DNA of 6,212 bases from Leptolyngbya sp. SIO4C1. Its GTDB lineage: Bacteria; Cyanobacteriota; Cyanobacteriia; Phormidesmidales; Phormidesmidaceae. Shown piece after piece: positions 4,865 to 6,212 of this stretch. The translations under genes were made by a program, and so were the position numbers. The DNA is taken from NCBI GenBank assembly GCA_010671975.1, contig JAAHIA010000297.1, positions 1 through 6,212 on the forward strand. Direction: 5' to 3'. Numbering within the stretch: the stretch's first letter is position 1; each line of letters starts with the position of its first letter. The notes under the pieces are model-generated. The model was not told the DNA's origin. It saw only the letters and a program-made list of their open reading frames with translations, and made no database searches.

Positions 4865-5626
4865 ATGCCATCTGCAAACTCGTCTAGCCCGATTGAAGCT
4901 GCTATTTCCACAGCTGCCCAGATCAACGAAATGGTCATGGTAATTGGGACTCAGGCATTTCGCGGTTTAGTCAACACAGCGGCCCAGACAACCGCTAAAG
5001 CCAGTGAAGACGCCGCTGAAAATACGCAAAGGCTGGTGGAATCTGCCACTGAAACCGTTGGCAGAACCGTTGAGCCGATTGCCCAAAATCCGCTGATTGA
5101 CTACGTTGCTAGGGTGCCTGGGCTAGGCTGGCTGGTGACGGCGCTGGGCAAGGTGGATATCGTCAAAGCTGAGCAAGAGATCGCCAAGCTGCATCAGGAG
5201 CATCCTGAAGCAACGCCGGCTGAGCTAGCGAATCGCGTGATTGTCAACACCACCATTGCCGCTGCCGGTACCGGGCTGATGACCAATCTGGTTCCGCCGG
5301 TGGCGCTAGCGCTATTTGCAGTTGATATTGCCGCTGTGAGCCGGCTGCAGGCCGAGATGCTGTTTCGCATTGCCGGTCTCTACGGGTTTGATCTGCGACA
5401 GGCAGAGCGACGCGGCGAAGCAATGGCCATCTTTATGCTGTCAGTGGGCACCGCCGGCGCGGTGAAAACCGGCCTGAGCGTAGTTGAGCTACTGCCAGGC
5501 GTCGGCGCTGCCGTCGGCGCTTCCAGCAACGGCGCAATTGTCTATGCGCTAGGAACAGCGGCGCAGCAGTTCTATGAACGCAAGCTCAAGCGCCAGGCTG
5601 AAGCCTCGCGTGAGGTCGTAGGCTGA
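4865..5626 (+). CDS. EcsC/DUF697-like membrane-associated protein, function unknown
   Basis: A 253-aa protein. Residues 1-75 are rich in Ala, Thr, Glu and Gln (for example AAQTTAKASEDAAENTQ) and look like an amphipathic helical segment. Hydrophobic stretches follow at about 128-157 (TTIAAAGTGLMTNLVPPVAL and VDIAAV), 187-205 and 205-232 (VVELLPGVGAAVGASSNGAI), so the C-terminal half probably associates with or spans the membrane. The central segment SRLQAEMLFRIAGLYGFDL (159-177) followed by a glycine-rich hydrophobic region resembles the DUF697 and EcsC families; I cannot decide between them. It ends with a basic tail (ERKLKRQAEASRE). The ATG at 4865 has no strong Shine-Dalgarno. It lies 54 nt after the endonuclease gene on the same strand and may be co-transcribed, but no shared role is apparent. 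Confidence 0.7.
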   Translation: MPSANSSSPIEAAISTAAQINEMVMVIGTQAFRGLVNTAAQTTAKASEDAAENTQRLVESATETVGRTVEPIAQNPLIDYVARVPGLGWLVTALGKVDIVKAEQEIAKLHQEHPEATPAELANRVIVNTTIAAAGTGLMTNLVPPVALALFAVDIAAVSRLQAEMLFRIAGLYGFDLRQAERRGEAMAIFMLSVGTAGAVKTGLSVVELLPGVGAAVGASSNGAIVYALGTAAQQFYERKLKRQAEASREVVG

Positions 5627-5654
5627 TAGCCCTCTAGGTCGCTCAGCTGAAGTA

Positions 5655-5674
5655 TTAAACTTAAAGGAGTTTAA
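5655..5674 (+). repeat. Dyad enclosing a GGAG in the leader of the ATP-binding protein gene
   Basis: TTAAACT (5655-5661) and AGTTTAA (5668-5674) form a perfect 7-bp inverted repeat with the spacer TAAAGG. The strong AAGGAG at 5664-5669 straddles the spacer and the right arm. That motif is 19 nt before the ATG at 5689, too far to act as an ordinary Shine-Dalgarno. The dyad could be an operator or a leader hairpin; its role is unknown. Confidence 0.4.
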
Positions 5675-5688
5675 CGGCGCTAAGCACG

Positions 5689-6105
5689 ATGCCTCGCTGG
5701 TTTAATACCGCTGGCCCTTGCCAATCTGACATTCACTACATGCTGCCGCCGCTAGAACGGCTGCCCTCAATCGAGCGGCTGATTGCACGGCGCGGCTATT
5801 TTGTGATTCATGCGCCTCGGCAGACCGGCAAAACCACAGCGATGCTAACGCTGGCACAGCAGCTGACCGCACAGGGAAGCTATGCAGCGCTGATGGTATC
5901 GGCTGAGGTGGGGGCTGTTTTTCAGCACGACCCGGGTGCTGCTGAAAACGCAATTCTGGGTGCTTGGCAAAATGTTGGTCAGTATGAACTGCCTCAAGAC
6001 CTGTGGCCCCCTGTACCCGCTAACGCCGCCCCTGGAGAACGCATTCGCTCATTTTTACAAGCCTGGGCTGAATCCTGCCCCAGACAGAAACCAAAGAGGC
6101 GATGA
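5689..6105 (+). CDS. AAA-like ATP-binding protein, truncated after the Walker A region
   Basis: The 138-aa product begins like a family of large P-loop ATP-binding proteins common in cyanobacteria (MPRWFNTAGPCQSDIHYML). The Walker A motif is clear at residues 42-49 (APRQTGKT). From memory of the family, the sequence should continue after AESCPR (127-132) into a Walker B strand with an acidic FIDEID-type motif and on for several hundred residues. Here it breaks off at Arg132 into six unrelated residues (QKPKRR) and a stop at 6103. Walker B, sensors and the rest are missing, so the product is unlikely to be functional. The DNA after about 6084 belongs to another gene read in a different frame, pointing to a deletion or a misjoined assembly, not a simple frameshift. 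The ATG is kept because the conserved N terminus starts there. Confidence 0.75.
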   Translation: MPRWFNTAGPCQSDIHYMLPPLERLPSIERLIARRGYFVIHAPRQTGKTTAMLTLAQQLTAQGSYAALMVSAEVGAVFQHDPGAAENAILGAWQNVGQYELPQDLWPPVPANAAPGERIRSFLQAWAESCPRQKPKRR

Positions 6106-6212
6106 AGGTCAATCTGCAAACTCGCAAGGATGCGCTCGATTACTTGGGGCAGGGTGGCGCGATTGGGATCTTTCCGGGCGGCACAGTCTCTACGGCGTCC
6201 AAACCTTTTGCC
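6084..6212 (+). pseudogene. Acyltransferase (PlsC-like) fragment lacking its 5' part, runs off the window
   Basis: In the frame of 6084 the sequence reads TETKEAMKVNLQTRKDALDY, then GQGGAIGIFPGGTVSTASKP, up to the window end. The IFPGGTVST stretch corresponds to the FPEG(T)RS-type motif of lysophospholipid (1-acyl-glycerol-3-phosphate-like) acyltransferases, which transfer acyl chains in membrane lipid synthesis. The upstream part with the catalytic H-x4-D motif is absent: the frame meets TGA at 6069-6071 inside the ATPase gene. The only internal ATG (6102) overlaps the ATPase stop as ATGA, but starting there would omit the catalytic histidine. The fragment is thus the remnant of a broken gene or the wrong side of an assembly join. 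The family call rests on about 43 residues. Confidence 0.6.

Overview
The window looks like a piece of a cyanobacterial chromosome. At least six copies of the palindrome GCGATCGC (HIP1) occur in 6.2 kb (about 574, 1616, 2542, 3866, 4343 and 4746). That octamer is expected about once per 65 kb by chance and is a hallmark of many cyanobacterial genomes. The protein families to the right (an EcsC/DUF697-like membrane protein and an AAA-like ATP-binding protein starting MPRWFNTAGP) also fit a cyanobacterium. Genus cannot be fixed from the sequence alone.

Layout. 1-377 holds no gene but contains several inverted repeats, including a perfect 14-bp-arm palindrome at 81-112 and a terminator-like hairpin for leftward transcription at about 247-269. 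From 3953 down to 378, on the minus strand, lies a five-gene arsenic detoxification cluster: arsR (3953-3642), ArsJ-associated GAPDH (3542-2535), arsJ (2538-1297, ATGA overlap with the GAPDH gene), a second arsR of different type (1231-866), and arsI (815-378). 3954-4096 is a divergent intergenic region. On the plus strand follow an endonuclease III-like [4Fe-4S] DNA glycosylase (4097-4810, TTG start), an EcsC/DUF697-like membrane protein (4865-5626), an ATP-binding protein cut short after its Walker A region (5689-6105), and a 5'-less acyltransferase fragment running off the window end.

How the genes work together. The GAPDH is expected to use arsenate in place of phosphate, forming 1-arseno-3-phosphoglycerate, which ArsJ exports; outside the cell it falls apart to arsenate and 3-phosphoglycerate. 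ArsI is expected to demethylate trivalent methylarsenite by breaking its C-As bond. The two repressors carry their cysteines in different places: CxC in the recognition-helix region of the first, vicinal pairs near the C terminus of the second. They may therefore read different arsenicals. No arsenite exporter or arsenate reductase is present in the window.

The most useful observations are: (1) a related 20-bp dyad (ATTTCA...GAAAT) in front of both arsR genes and of the GAPDH gene, lying between a good -35 and -10 in the last case; (2) the two-repressor architecture; (3) the abrupt join near 6071-6087 between a truncated ATPase gene and a headless acyltransferase gene, which is either a deletion scar or an assembly misjoin. 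I saw no clearly new defence or mobile system.
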